The notes beneath the pieces were generated by a model. It had not been told where the DNA came from and did not search any database. It saw only the letters and a program-made list of their open reading frames with translations. A program made the translations under genes and the position numbers. A stretch of 64,000 bases of DNA from Molossus alvarezi (Eukaryota > Chordata > Mammalia > Chiroptera > Molossidae), in contig CM073895.1 in NCBI GenBank assembly GCA_037176705.1, positions 620,001-684,000 on the forward strand. The letters are read 5' to 3'. This document shows, one piece after another, positions 50,894 to 63,440 of the stretch; position 1 is the stretch's first letter; each line of letters opens with the position of its first letter.

Positions 50894-51460
50894 CATTTTT
50901 AGTAGAATACTACATTAACTATTCTGTGTTCTCGGTGCACGGCATCAGGAGGCCATGATGGCAGCCTGTCCCAACATGGTGATCTCTGCCTTGACCCGTT
51001 GGTGAGGGTCTTCTTTACCAGGTTTCTCCACCATTTCTGCATTTGTAACTATTAAGGACTTTGCAGAGAAATACTCTGTGAGTCATTTCAGGCGTTGCTA
51101 GGAGCAGACGCTGAGATGGAGGTGGATGTACGGAGGTGTGTTGTGGAAAGTCTGTCAAAGAAGGAAGAGGAATTGGACCGGGAGTACCTTAGATGGGATG
51201 CAGATTGGACACCATCTCAACTAAACCAATAGTTCTGAAGCAAAGATCGCCCCTCAGAGAAGCCTCATGTTAGGTGAAAATGGCCAGGCCCTGGTCCCTT
51301 TGCTGTGCTCGGCCAGTGAATGTCTGGGGCTGCCAGGAAAAACACGCCGTGGGCTGAGATGCTGCCGTAAATGACAGGTGCAGAAACTGAGTGGCTGCTT
51401 GAGCAGCACCCCTCATGGCGCCCCACTGTAAGATAGCATGAATATCTTGTCTTCGTCAAA
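50894..51460. other. Intergenic unique sequence
   Basis: About 570 bp between SINE clusters with no gene or repeat I can name. Confidence 0.5.
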
Positions 51461-51473
51461 TTTGCACTCACTC

Positions 51474-51717
51474 GCCCTGGCCGGTTTGGCTCAGAGGTTA
51501 AAGTGTTGGCCTGCGGTCTGGAGAGACCCAGGTTCGCTTCCCGCGGGGGGCACGTGCCTCGGTTGTGGTTTGTCCCGGGCCCTGGTTGGGTCCTGCAGGT
51601 GGCAACCACTCAATGTGTCCCTTTCATGTCAATGTTTCTCTCTCTCTCTTCCTCTCTCTTCCTCCCACTCTATCTGAACAAAAAATGTCCTTGGGTGAGG
51701 ATTAAAAAAGAAAAAAT
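51474..51717 (+). repeat. Ves-type tRNA SINE, group A
   Basis: Plus copy with a perfect 13-bp target-site duplication, TTTGCACTCACTC, at 51461-51473 and 51718-51730. Confidence 0.93.
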
Positions 51718-51845
51718 TTTGCACTCACTCACTTGAACATCCTTTGTTGAATTTCTAACTCCATGATTCTTCCCCTATTTGTTGGCATTCTGCTTAAAGA
51801 AGAGCTTTCCCTTTTGTGGGTGCAGCTTTAAATAGTGTTAGAAGT

Positions 51846-52041
51846 GCCCAGCAGGTTGAGCATTGACCCTGCACCAAGAGGTCACTGGTTCGATTCCCGG
51901 TCAGGGCACATGCCCAAGTTGTGGGCCCCATCCCCCATGCAAGGCATGGAGGAGGCGGCCAGTCGATGTTCTCTCTCATCGATGTTTCCATCTCTCTCCC
52001 TCTCCCTTCCTGTCTCTCTAAAATCAAAAAGAAAAAATATA
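51846..52041 (+). repeat. tRNA SINE, group B, 5'-shortened
   Basis: Plus copy whose head starts within CAGCAGGTTGAGCATTGACC. The rest follows group B and ends in AAAATCAAAAAGAAAAAATA. Confidence 0.87.
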
Positions 52042-52237
52042 GCCCTGGCCGGTTTGGCTCCGCGGTTAGGGCACGTACCTCGGTTGCAGTTTGTCCCCGG
52101 CCCTGGTTGGGTTGTGCGGGTGGCAGCCACTCGATGTGTCCCTTTCGCATCGATGTTTCTCTCTCTCTCCCTCCCTCCCTCCTTACCTCCCTGTCTATCT
52201 GAACAAAATATCAAAAAATGTCCTCGGGTGAGGATAA
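52042..52237 (+). repeat. tRNA SINE, group A, with internal deletion of the B box
   Basis: Plus copy abutting the preceding SINE. The head runs directly from CGCGGTTA into GGGCACGTACCTCGG, deleting about 50 bp including the B box, so it lacks a complete internal Pol III promoter. Confidence 0.9.
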
Positions 52238-52277
52238 AAAATATATATATATATTAATATATATTAAAAATAAATAA
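52238..52277. repeat. AT-rich microsatellite
   Basis: (AT)n and TTAATAT run grown from the A-tail of the SINE at 52042-52237. Confidence 0.8.
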
Positions 52278-53441
52278 TAGTGTTAGAAGAGGACACTGAG
52301 GGTGATGTTGGAGGGAAGAAGAAAGTGACCGACCAGCCAGTGCAAAGGCCCGAGGCAGGAGCTACCTAGTGGGGTCAAGAAGAGCAAAACTGTCAATGTT
52401 GGGGAAGCAGAGCAAGTGAGGGTCCCTGGGTCAGGCCCTATACCTCAGTGAACAAGTTGGGGGCCGAAGACGGATGTTGGTGAGGATACTTAGGGCCTTG
52501 AAGGTCATACAAGGACTTTGATGTCCTGGCTGCACTCGGACTTGCTCACAGCATGGCAGCTTCAGGACAGTCAGACTGCTGCTGTGAAGCTGGAGGACAA
52601 AGCAGTGTGGAAGTCGTGTTGCCTCCTTGGCCCACTGTGGAACAGTCACAAAAGACCACTCAGCGTCGAGGGTCCGAGACACAGACTCCAGCCCTGGATG
52701 GGAGGAACAAGGTCACATTGATGGAGGAGCACACGACACCGGCGAATCCACCAGGACATCTGTGAACAGCACTCTACACCACGTTTGGTTTTCTGTCCCC
52801 GTGAAAGGGAGCCCTTGGGGAGATCGTGAGCAGGAGAGTGGCATCCCCTGACTTACTGGATAAGACAGCAGCTACTGCTTCGAGAACAGGCTGCAGAGGC
52901 ACGGGCCCAGGCAGGAAGATCAGTTAGACTGGGGCTGGCCTGGCTATGGCAACACCCCAGGCCAGGCTGACGTGGAGGGGGTTTGGAGCTTAGCGCATGC
53001 AGTGGAGGAGGAGAGGCAGTGGGTGAGCTCTGACCGCAGAGCCCACAGGCTGTTGGCCACCTGGGTGTAGGTCCACCTGCCGTTTCACAACCATCCTTAC
53101 TCAGGATTCCAAGGATCTCACTCCAGCTCCCACCATCCCCCATTGTTATCTGCATATCTGCTCCCCCCATCTACTAAAAGGTCTACCACCTACCCCTCCA
53201 CCTTGGGCCTAAGCCTCCCTAGGAGTCCTTGTTATCTCTGTTTCCCTGGCCCCCCATGTCCAACCATCAGCAAGTCCAGGGGGCTCTGCCCACAGAACCA
53301 CCCAATTCTGCCTGCTTCTCCCTTGTCCACTGCCACAGCCACCATCTCACTAGGGTCCCTGTGCCGCCCTTTCCTAGGTACAGTCCACTCTGCACTTGGC
53401 AGGCTGCGTGAGCCAAGCAGACATGTCATACAGCACAGACT
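52278..53441. other. Intergenic stretch with a probable ancient repeat
   Basis: No supported gene. From about 52320 to 52570 phrases such as GCAAAGGCCCGAGGCAGGAG and TTAGGGCCTTGAAGGTCAT are typical of an old dispersed mammalian repeat, whose family I cannot name with certainty. The remainder appears unique. Confidence 0.5.
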
Positions 53442-53449
53442 CCCTAAAG

Positions 53450-53672
53450 CAGTGGTTCTCAACCTTCCTAAGGCCGCAACCCCTTAATAGAGTTCCTCAT
53501 GTTGTGGTGCCCCCAACCACAAAGTTATTTTTGTTGCTACCTCATAACTGTAATTTTGCTCCTGTTATGAATTGCCATCGGAAATACGAGTTTTCCGATG
53601 GTCTCAGGCGACCCCTGTGAAAGGGTCGTTTGACCCCCAAAGGGATCGCAACCCACAGGTTGAGAACCGCTG
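53450..53672 (-). mobile_element. SPIN-family nonautonomous hAT transposon (MITE)
   Basis: A 223-bp element with terminal inverted repeats CAGTGGTTCTCAACCTT (left) and CAGCGGTTCTCAACCTGTGG (reading in from the right), flanked by the 8-bp target duplication expected of hAT elements: CCCTAAAG at 53442-53449 and CCCTGAAG at 53673-53680. Internal phrases GGGATCGCAACCC, GTCGTTTGACCCCC and CATGTTGTGGTG match SPIN_NA, a family that entered several tetrapod lineages, including vesper bats, by horizontal transfer. It has no coding capacity and depended on a transposase supplied in trans. Confidence 0.88.
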
Positions 53673-53842
53673 CCCTGAAGGCTTCCTGTTGCCCTGGGAG
53701 TACAATCCAAGCCCTTCCATGGCCCAGAACAGAGGCACTCACTGGGCATGACAATTCTCACTTTTGAAAGGTGAACTCTAGTAAAGCTATTTTTTCAGAA
53801 AAAGCATACTTTAACATTTTTTAAAATTTATTTTTATTGTTG

Positions 53843-54090
53843 TCCTGGCCGGTTTGACTCAGTGGTTAGAGTGTTGGCCCGCAGACCAGAGTCCTGGGTT
53901 CGATTCCTGCTAAGGGCACATACCTTGGTGGCAGTTTGTCCCCAGCCCTGGTTGAGGTTGTGTGGGTGACAGCCAGTCGATGTGTCTCTCTCACGTTGAT
54001 GTTTCTCTCTCTCTCTTCCTCCCTTTCTGACCTGCCATTCTATCCGAAGATAAATGCAAAAATGTCCTCCAATGAGGATAAAAATAAATG
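53843..54090 (+). repeat. Ves-type tRNA SINE, group A
   Basis: Plus copy with a perfect 14-bp target-site duplication, TATTTTTATTGTTG, at 53829-53842 and 54091-54104. Confidence 0.93.
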
Positions 54091-54235
54091 TATTTTTATT
54101 GTTGAAGTATTACAGATGTCCCTTCTTTTTTCCCCCATTGATCCCCCTCCTCCCTGCTCCCGGCCTCCAGCCTTCACCGCATTATTGTCTGTGTCCATTG
54201 GTTATGCACATATGCATATAAGTTCTTTGGTTTCT
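54091..54235 (+). repeat. Possible LINE-derived fragment
   Basis: GAAGTATTACAGATGTCCC, a T/C-rich block, then TTGTCTGTGTCCATTGG and ATGCATATAAGTTCTTTGG recall a bat L1-type 3' region. The neighbouring SINE inserted into it. The family is uncertain. Confidence 0.45.
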
Positions 54236-54245
54236 CTCTCTCTCT

Positions 54246-54480
54246 TTTTTTCAATCCTCACCCAGGGATATTTCTCTATCTTCAGATAGAGTGGGAGGGA
54301 AAGAGAGAGGGAGAAAAAGGGAGAGAGAGAAACATCAACGTGAGAAGGGCACATCGACTGGTTGCCTCCCTCATGACCCACCTGGGGACGAACTGAGGTA
54401 CGTGCCCTTGGCCGGAATCAAACCCGTGACTCACTGGTACGCAGGCCAACACTCTACCACTGAGCCAAACTGGCTAGGGC
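54246..54480 (-). repeat. tRNA SINE, group A
   Basis: Minus copy with tail AATCCTCACCCAGGGATAT and head ACCACTGAGCCAAACTGGC. TTGGTTTCTCTCT and CTGGTTTATCTCT at its ends look like a decayed target duplication. Confidence 0.87.
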
Positions 54481-54585
54481 TGGTTTATCTCTTTAATTGA
54501 ATAAAGGCAATGATTTTCTATGAGGGTACAGAGGTAAGAGGTTGGAGACAACTGGCCATTTTTTTTTTTAATAAGATATTTTGTT

Positions 54586-54812
54586 TCTTAATTTTTTTTT
54601 CTTTATTGGTTTTAGAGAGAGAAGAAGGGAGAGGGGGAGAGAGAAAGAATCACCTACGAAAGAGAACATTGATTGGCCACCTCCTGCATGCCACCCCCCC
54701 CCCCGACTGGGGATTTGGCCCACAACCTGGGCATGTGCCCTGACCGGGAACTAAACTGGCGACCTTTTGGTACAGGGTCATTGCTCAACCACTGAACCAA
54801 ACTGGCTGGGAA
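54586..54812 (-). repeat. tRNA SINE, group B
   Basis: Minus copy with a T-run and TTTATTGGTTTTAGAGAG tail at the left and head CAACCACTGAACCAAACTGGC at the right. An internal C-run lies near 54690-54705. Confidence 0.88.
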
Positions 54813-54892
54813 GGCCCTTTCAGCTGTACCAGTTTTCATTTATGGAGATGGCTGAGTGGTGACAGAGAGATGGAAGCCATGGAAAGCAGATA

Positions 54893-54898
54893 TTTATT
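54893..54898 (-). terminator. Candidate polyadenylation signal of ANKRD65
   Basis: AATAAA on the minus strand, about 690 bases beyond the ANKRD65 stop codon. The intervening 54899-55586 contains no young SINE and would be the 3' UTR. Confidence 0.55.
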
Positions 54899-55586
54899 AC
54901 TTACATTTCCTGAGAGGAGGGGACACGCCAGGCCCCGAAGTGCCACAGGGAGACCAGTATCGGTGAGGAGGCAGGAGTGGGAAGGGAGGGGGTTTCAGGC
55001 CAGAGCCTTTACTGGGGTCCCAGCAGGAAAGGTAAGGCAAGGCAGGGGGACCTTTGAGACTGGCTTGTTTGATAATCCCAGTGGGCCTTGATGCATGGGG
55101 GCCATCTCTAGCTGTCTGGTACCTGCCCCAGGTGATTTAGGGCAGGGAGTATTAGCTGGGTGTATGGGCTCTGGATCGCAGGAGAGCTTTAAATAACTGT
55201 GGCCGTAGGTTTGGCTCTGTAATTAATGGGAGCAAGTAGGCAAATGCTGAATCTAAGAAAACAGTAAGAGCACCCCCAGGTATAGAGAGAGCAGCTGAGG
55301 GGACACCCCTGCGGTGGACAGACAAAACAGAGACCATCAGGTTTCGGGCAAATCTATGGCAACGACTCAGTCTCTCTACCAAAGACTGTGAAGGCTGGAG
55401 CTGCAGAGATGGTGTGTCCCTGGTGTTGGCTTGAGTCACTGTCCCCTTCTCCAGGAACTCTGGGCTGTTCTCCCCTCCACCCAGACAGGTGGCCTCAGCC
55501 CCAAGAGAGGAGCCTGGCACACTCCCAAGGCTACGGGAGCCAGGAGCCTCCTGTCCTGTGCTGACCCAGTGCCTCTAGCGGTCATT

Positions 55587-58205
<2,619 letters not shown>

Positions 58206-58259
58206 ATGACTCATTGGTCCACGGGCCAACCCTCTACCGTTGAACCAAACTGGCCAGGG
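58206..58259 (-). repeat. Truncated SINE head fragment
   Basis: About 54 bp of tRNA-like head only (ACCGTTGAACCAAACTGGCC at its end), left over from an older group A element. Confidence 0.75.
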
Positions 58260-58275
58260 CCATCTGCAGCATTTT

Positions 58276-58492
58276 TTTTAGAACTTTTTTTCTATTGATT
58301 TTAGAGAGAGAGGAAGGGAGAGGGAGAGAGAGATAGAAACATGGATGAGAGAGAACATCAATTGGCCACCGCCTGCATGCTCCCCACTGGGGATTTGGCC
58401 CACAACCTGGGCATGTGCCGTGACTGGGAATCGAACCAGCGACCTCTTGGTGCCTGGGTCGAGGTTCAACCACTGAGCCACACTGATCAGGC
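58276..58492 (-). repeat. Ves-type tRNA SINE, group B
   Basis: Minus copy with a 16-bp target duplication differing at one base: CCATCTGCAGCATTTT at 58260-58275 and CCATTTGCAGCATTTT at 58493-58508. Confidence 0.93.
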
Positions 58493-58759
58493 CCATTTGC
58501 AGCATTTTAAACCCCACATCTGATTAAATAAGTAGCTACTATAAGACCTTGACATGTGTTGGCGGTGTTTGTGCCCGGCCACAGGGCGTGGCACGAGCTT
58601 CAGGGGAGCCTCTACTGTCCTGAGGGGACCCGTCACAGGCAGACTTGTGCTCCTTGACTCTGCCCCTCTGTCACTGTCATCTCCCCCATTCATAGGTGTC
58701 TGATGGGACCTGGTGAGCCTGAGAAGCCTGGAACCTTAGAAGAAAAGTTGGAGGTGAGC

Positions 58760-59253
58760 CCGGGCTGGTTTGGCTCAGTGATTATAGCATCGACTGTGGG
58801 CTAAAGAGTCACAGGTTTGATTCCCAGTCAAGGGCATGTACCTCAGTTGTGGGTTCAGTCCCTGGCCCCAGTTGGGGCTGTGCGGGAGGCAGCCAGTTGA
58901 TGTGTATTTCTCACATCAATGTTTCTCTCTTTCTCCCTCCCACTCTATCTAAAAAATAAAAAAAATCATCCCTGGCCAGTTTGGCTCAACGGTTGGAGTG
59001 TCAGCCTGTGGTCCGGAGAGACCCGGATTCAGTTCCGGCCAAGGGCATGTACCTCGGTGGCAGTTTGTCCCCGGCCATGGTTGGGTTGTGCAGATGGCAA
59101 CCACTCAATGTGTCCCTTTCACGTCGATGTTTCTCTCTCTCTCCCTCCCACTCTATCTGAACAAAAAATGGAAAAATGTCCTCAGGTGAGGATAAAAAAA
59201 AAAAAAAAGAAAAAAATCAATGGAAAAATATCCTCGGACGGGGATCAAAAAAA
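58760..59253 (+). repeat. Older tRNA SINE interrupted by a younger one
   Basis: Head and body at 58760-58969 (GGTTTGGCTCAGTGATTATAG). Its tail, AATATCCTCGGACGGGGATC, resumes at about 59220 after the SINE at 58970-59210. Confidence 0.85.
58970..59210 (+). repeat. Ves-type tRNA SINE, group A, nested
   Basis: Plus copy inserted into the A-rich tail of the older SINE, with [14 protein letters not shown] sequence on both sides. Confidence 0.9.
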
Positions 59254-60135
59254 CAATAACAAAGAACAGTTGGAGAAAGGTGATTGTGGAGCTGCAGAAG
59301 GGAAAGTTAGGGCCTGATGCCCACGGCCTCCTGTTCAGCTTACAGACAACCTGCTCACTAGCTTAAGTGTCAAGTGATACAAGGAAGCCCCGGGGGTCTG
59401 GGAGGTGGTAAGAGTACTTTAGTGATATTCAGGGACATTAGTTGGGGTTTCTTCAAATAAGGGAATCTGTGGTCCCAGTTCCCAGGATGGACTGCACTCC
59501 ATACAAGGGCACCCACCGCCGTGGTTGCTGTGCCTGTGTGTCAACTGTGCGCTGGGTCCTACATGCCCTCCTAACAGCACTCAGCTGCAGGCACACGGCA
59601 TCTTCCATGTTTTGCCGAGGCTGAGAGGGGCCAGATTTGGAGATGGGGAGACCAGCAGGGGTTCAGGCTGGGAAGTGGGGTGGGTGGTGACCTCTGTGTG
59701 GCAGCTCCTGATGGGCAGTTGTCAGAGAGTCAAGACCCATGAAATGATGTCATTGTGAGGGGCCCGCTGGGAGGGGGAGAAGGCGGGACCGGGAGGGAGG
59801 AGGGCCCCGTGCCAGGCCATAGGGACAGCTGTGCAAGTCCTGACCAGAACACGCAGGAACTAGCTACAGAGGCTGGCCAGGGTCAGAGCTGCAGTCGCCT
59901 GGCAGAGAGAGACCTAGCTTGGCAGCAGGGAAAACTGAGGCAGCGGTGTGGCCCCGGAAACTGCCTGTCAGGGCTGGAGCTACCTGGCCCAGGGTCCTGC
60001 CCTCCAGCTGGGTCCATTATCTGGTTGCTGGGGTCTGAGAAGGGGTCTGACCTGGGGACCTAGAGCTGACTCTGGGCGTCTCAGTCGCTATCTGACTGCT
60101 GCTGTGAGCCCACCAGGCCTGTTGCCTGGGAGAAC
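59254..60135 (+). other. TMEM88B upstream region
   Basis: Unique GC-rich sequence holding the presumed promoter and 5' UTR of TMEM88B. No TATA box or strong CpG island is seen, which fits a tissue-restricted rather than housekeeping gene. Confidence 0.5.
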
Positions 60136-62171
60136 ATGAGTGAGCAGGAGAGGGAGACAGAGGAGGATGAGGGAGGGGGCACTTCAGACACAGCACCCAT
60201 GCTGCCCCGAAGGCGTCCTGACCACCAGGCATCAGCCCTGATGTCTTCAGGGTGGGCAGGCCTGGCTGCCCGAGGCTTCAGGACCCTGCTGTTGCCCGGC
60301 CGGATTCTGGCAGGGCTCCTGCTCCACCTTCTGCTGCCCTCGACCCTGTTCCTGCTGGTGCTGATGCCGGCAGCTGCCATCATCTACTTGGGATTCCTGT
60401 GCCACTCCAGGGTGAGCTGAGCCCTCCATGGGCAGGGGCACTTGCTGGGACCCCTGGGGAGTGGGGTCCTGCGGAAGTTCCGGGCCCTGGGCCTGAAAGG
60501 GAATCTTCCCCCTTCTGGCACGGCCCCCTTGTCTCCAGAGACACGCGTGTCCCTTCCTGGAGAGCCCTTCTTTGCCAACCCCTCCCCCATCAGCCACAGC
60601 AGAAGGGCTTTTGTTCCCCACTGGAGGAGGGGGACAGCTCTCTCCCCTACCCTGAGGCCTCCCAGCCTTGTACCAGGAGCCACCAGGGCCTGGACAGCTG
60701 GGCAGGGTGGGGAGAGGAGGGTGTTTCAGGAAGAGAAATGAAGATGTCAGATTTCACCAGTCCACAGCCCTTCCCCACCCCTGACCCCACACACAGCCCC
60801 TGGCAGACCCCTCCGACCCTGGGCTGAGTCTTGGTCCAGGGCAAAGAGGGTGTGGGCAGATGGGCCCCCGTGTCCCCTTTCTATACGCCTAAGGCAGGGG
60901 ACAGGGACCGAACATGGGGTCGCTGAAGAGAAGGGGATGCCAGCCGGTGACACCCACAGGTCGGGGCTCCTGGTCAGATGCCAGCATTGAGAAGGACCCT
61001 GGGCCCTGGCCGGTTTGGCTCAGCGGTTAGAGCGTCGGCCTGCGGTCCTGAGAGACCCGGGTTCGGTTCCCGCTAAGGGCGCGTGCCTCGGTTGCAGTTT
61101 GTCCCCGGCCCTGGTTGGGTCGTGTGGGTGGCAGCCACTCGATGTGTCCCTTTCACGTCGATGTTTCTCTCTCTCTCTCTCCCTCCCACACTCTATCTAA
61201 AAACAAAAAAAAATTAAAAAATGTCCTCGGGTGAGGATAATAAAAAAAAAAAAAAAAGAGAAGGACCCTGGGACAGCAGTGTGTGTCGGGTGGGAAAGGG
61301 GGGTCGAACAACGGCGGGAAGGGGTGGGAATTCTTTGAGCCTCCCCTTAAAAGTTTCCTATTCTGGCCACTCACCACATGGGCTCCTGATCTCCCATTTC
61401 CGACTCAGAAAGGATAGGCCCACAGGGGACCTCAGCCTCCGAATCCTCCAGACCTGGGGCCCTGCCCCCTCACCCCGACTAGCCCTGGCAGTACGCCCTC
61501 AGGCTCGCTCCGTCCACCTGCTGCCCGACACTGCCCACGCAGAGCGCCCACCCCGCCCTGGCCCACCTGCTCCCTGGCCCTGCCCCTCCCTCCAGGTCCC
61601 GTCCCTTCAGGCCCCGCCCCCGCGGACCTCCCACCCCGCCCTGGCCCATCAGCTCCCTGGCCCCGCCCTCCAGCCTCCGCCCCGCCCCACCTGCTCCCTG
61701 GCCCGCCCCGCCCTTGCCCACCTGCTTCCCTGGCCCCGCCCCTCCAGCCCACGCCCCGCCCCACCTGCTCCCTGGCCCCGCCCCGCCCTGGCCCACCTGC
61801 TCCCTGGCCCCGCCCCGCCCCACCGGCTCCCTGGCCCCGCCCCGGCCCACCTGCTCCCTGGCCCCGCCTCTCCAGGCCTCGCCCCCCGCTGACCTCCGCC
61901 CCGTCCCCAGGTCCACCCGGCGCCCAGCCCCAAGTGCCGCGCGCTGCTCTCGGACCGCGGCTCCGCGACGCTCATCGTGCTGGGCTTTCTCTCGCTGCCT
62001 CTGCTGCTGGTGCTCGCCTCGGCCGCCCGCGCCCGCTTGGCCCGGCGCCTCCGCCCGCTGCTGCCGCCCCCCACTTGGACTCCTGGACTCCGCCGCCACC
62101 CAGGGTCCAGCGACGGGGGACGGGAGGAACGCCATCCCGAAGGGGAGCGGCAGCTCTGCGCCTGGGTGTGA
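60136..62171 (+). CDS. TMEM88B: Transmembrane protein 88B
   Basis: Small two-pass membrane protein, paralogue of TMEM88. TMEM88 attenuates Wnt signalling by binding the Dishevelled PDZ domain through its C-terminal VWV. Exons 60136-60411 and 61911-62171 (GT-AG, phase 0) give 178 aa. The N-terminus is acidic and cytoplasmic (MSEQERETEEDEGGG). Hydrophobic segments are about residues 58-88 (GLLLHLLLPSTLFLLVLMPA and onward) and 110-129 (SATLIVLGFLSLPLLLVLAS). A basic stretch ARARLARRLRPLL follows, and the protein ends QLCAWV, a hydrophobic WV terminus like that of TMEM88. A Wnt role for TMEM88B itself is inference. The intron contains a Ves SINE and a GC-rich minisatellite that runs almost to the acceptor. 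Confidence 0.94.
61004..61257 (+). repeat. Ves-type tRNA SINE, group A, young
   Basis: Plus copy in the TMEM88B intron with a perfect 15-bp target duplication, GAGAAGGACCCTGGG, at 60989-61003 and 61258-61272. A box, B box (GGGTTCGGTTCCCG), tail hairpin TCCTCGGGTGAGGA and A-tail are all intact, and CpGs are well preserved, suggesting recent insertion. Confidence 0.95.
61550..61890. repeat. GC-rich minisatellite in TMEM88B intron
   Basis: About ten imperfect units of roughly 25-35 bp built from CCACCTGCTCCCTGGCCCCG plus variable CCCC/TCCAG spacers. The array ends about 20 bp before the acceptor region of exon 2. Several units contain CTCCAG, which mimics a 3' splice site. Confidence 0.88.
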
Positions 62172-62771
62172 CCCCGAGGCCCTCCAAAGGATCCGAGACC
62201 TCCATCTCCCCTCCGTGACCCCCCAAAAGTGGCCCCAGGCCGGCGGCCTAGCGGTCTGCGTCCGGGTCCGGCCAGGGAATCGCGTGCGCGCCTCGGCCTC
62301 GTGCGCAGTGCTCCGAGTGGTCGCGAGGTGGCACTGGACTCCCCCGGACCGCGGTCCGCCCTTCCCCACCCGCGGTCCGCCCTTCCCCACCCGCGGGCAC
62401 CCCTGCTGGGAAGCCCTCAAGGAGGCCGATGGCTCTCAGAGAAGGGGCACGTGGCCAGGCTCAGAGAAAGGCGGCCTTTCGGGCTTCTGCTCCCTCAGTA
62501 AGGACAACCCTGCGCGGCCCCATGTCTGGTCAGCCAGGGGGCCTCCAGCAGGTTTCAGAAGCGATGAGACTTCCACACTCCACCAGAGCACGTGTTTCCG
62601 GAAGCCCAGCATGGCCAGCAGCACCAGGACTTGTAAGGCTCAACCTGTGATCAGGTTAGGGCTCATCCTGAGACCAGGGTCAAGGCTCATTCTGAGACCA
62701 GGAGTAGGACCTTGCCGTGCCCAGGATTAGAATTTAGATAGGCACCAGAGTAAGGGCTCAGTGTGTTCCCG
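62172..62771 (+). other. TMEM88B 3' flank
   Basis: No clear AATAAA was found before the next SINE, so the 3' end is undefined. A perfect 21-bp tandem duplication (CGGTCCGCCCTTCCCCACCCG unit) lies at about 62351-62392, and an imperfect repeat of GGCTCATCCTGAGACCAGG lies near 62660-62700. Confidence 0.6.
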
Positions 62772-62783
62772 CTGGATAATTTT

Positions 62784-63116
62784 TTTTTTTTTTTAAATCC
62801 TCACCCGAGGACATTTCTGCATAGAGCGAGAGGGATACTTTTTTATTTTCTTACCTTTTTTTTTTTAATCCTCACCTGAGGACATTTTTCCATTTTTTGT
62901 TCAGATAGAGTGGGAGAGAGAGAGAGGAAGAGAAACATCAACATGAAAGGGACACATTGAGTGGCTGCCTCCCCCAAGGCCCTGGTTGGGTCAGGGCCAG
63001 GGACAAACTGCAACCGAGGCACATGCCCTTAATGGGAACTGAACCCAGGTCTCTCTGGACCTCTCTGGACCTCAGGTCTACGCTCTGACCACTGAGCCAA
63101 ACCAACCAGGGTCCCT
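62784..63116 (-). repeat. Composite tRNA SINE with doubled 3' tail
   Basis: One outer target duplication (CTGGATAATTTT at 62772-62783 and 63117-63128) encloses a single tRNA head but two tail modules: AATCCTCACCCGAGGACAT near 62796-62814 and AATCCTCACCTGAGGACAT near 62868-62886. A small CTCTCTGGAC duplication sits near 63052-63070. Confidence 0.85.
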
Positions 63117-63142
63117 CTGGATAATTTTAAGAACCATGTCTT

Positions 63143-63395
63143 CGCCCTGGCCGGTTTGGCTCAGCGGTTAGAGCGTTGGCCTGCGGTCCCGAGAGACTCG
63201 GGTTCGGTTCCTGCTAAGGGCATGTACCTCGGTTGCAGTTTGTCCCTGCCCCTGGTTGGGTTGTGCAGGTGGCAGCCACTCGATGTGTCCCTTTCACATG
63301 GATGTTGCTCTCTCTCTTCCTCTCTTTCCCTTCCACTCTGTCTGAACAAAAAAATGGAAAAATGTACTTGGGTGAGGATGAAAAAAAAAAAAAAG
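63143..63395 (+). repeat. Ves-type tRNA SINE, group A
   Basis: Plus full-length copy with intact A and B boxes and an A-tail. The tail hairpin has one mismatch (TACTTGGGTGAGGA). Confidence 0.92.
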
Positions 63396-63440
63396 AATCG
63401 TTTGTTCTATGCTTTAAGCTTGTTTCCAGTTATGGATACG

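Noticed and set aside
53450..53672. Palindromic ends read as a CRISPR repeat or attachment site
   Set aside because: The inverted ends, 8-bp duplication and internal phrases fit a hAT transposon in a mammalian genome.
61714..62730. 338-codon plus-strand open frame
   Set aside because: It spans the minisatellite and an out-of-frame reading of TMEM88B exon 2. The spliced TMEM88B frame is better supported.
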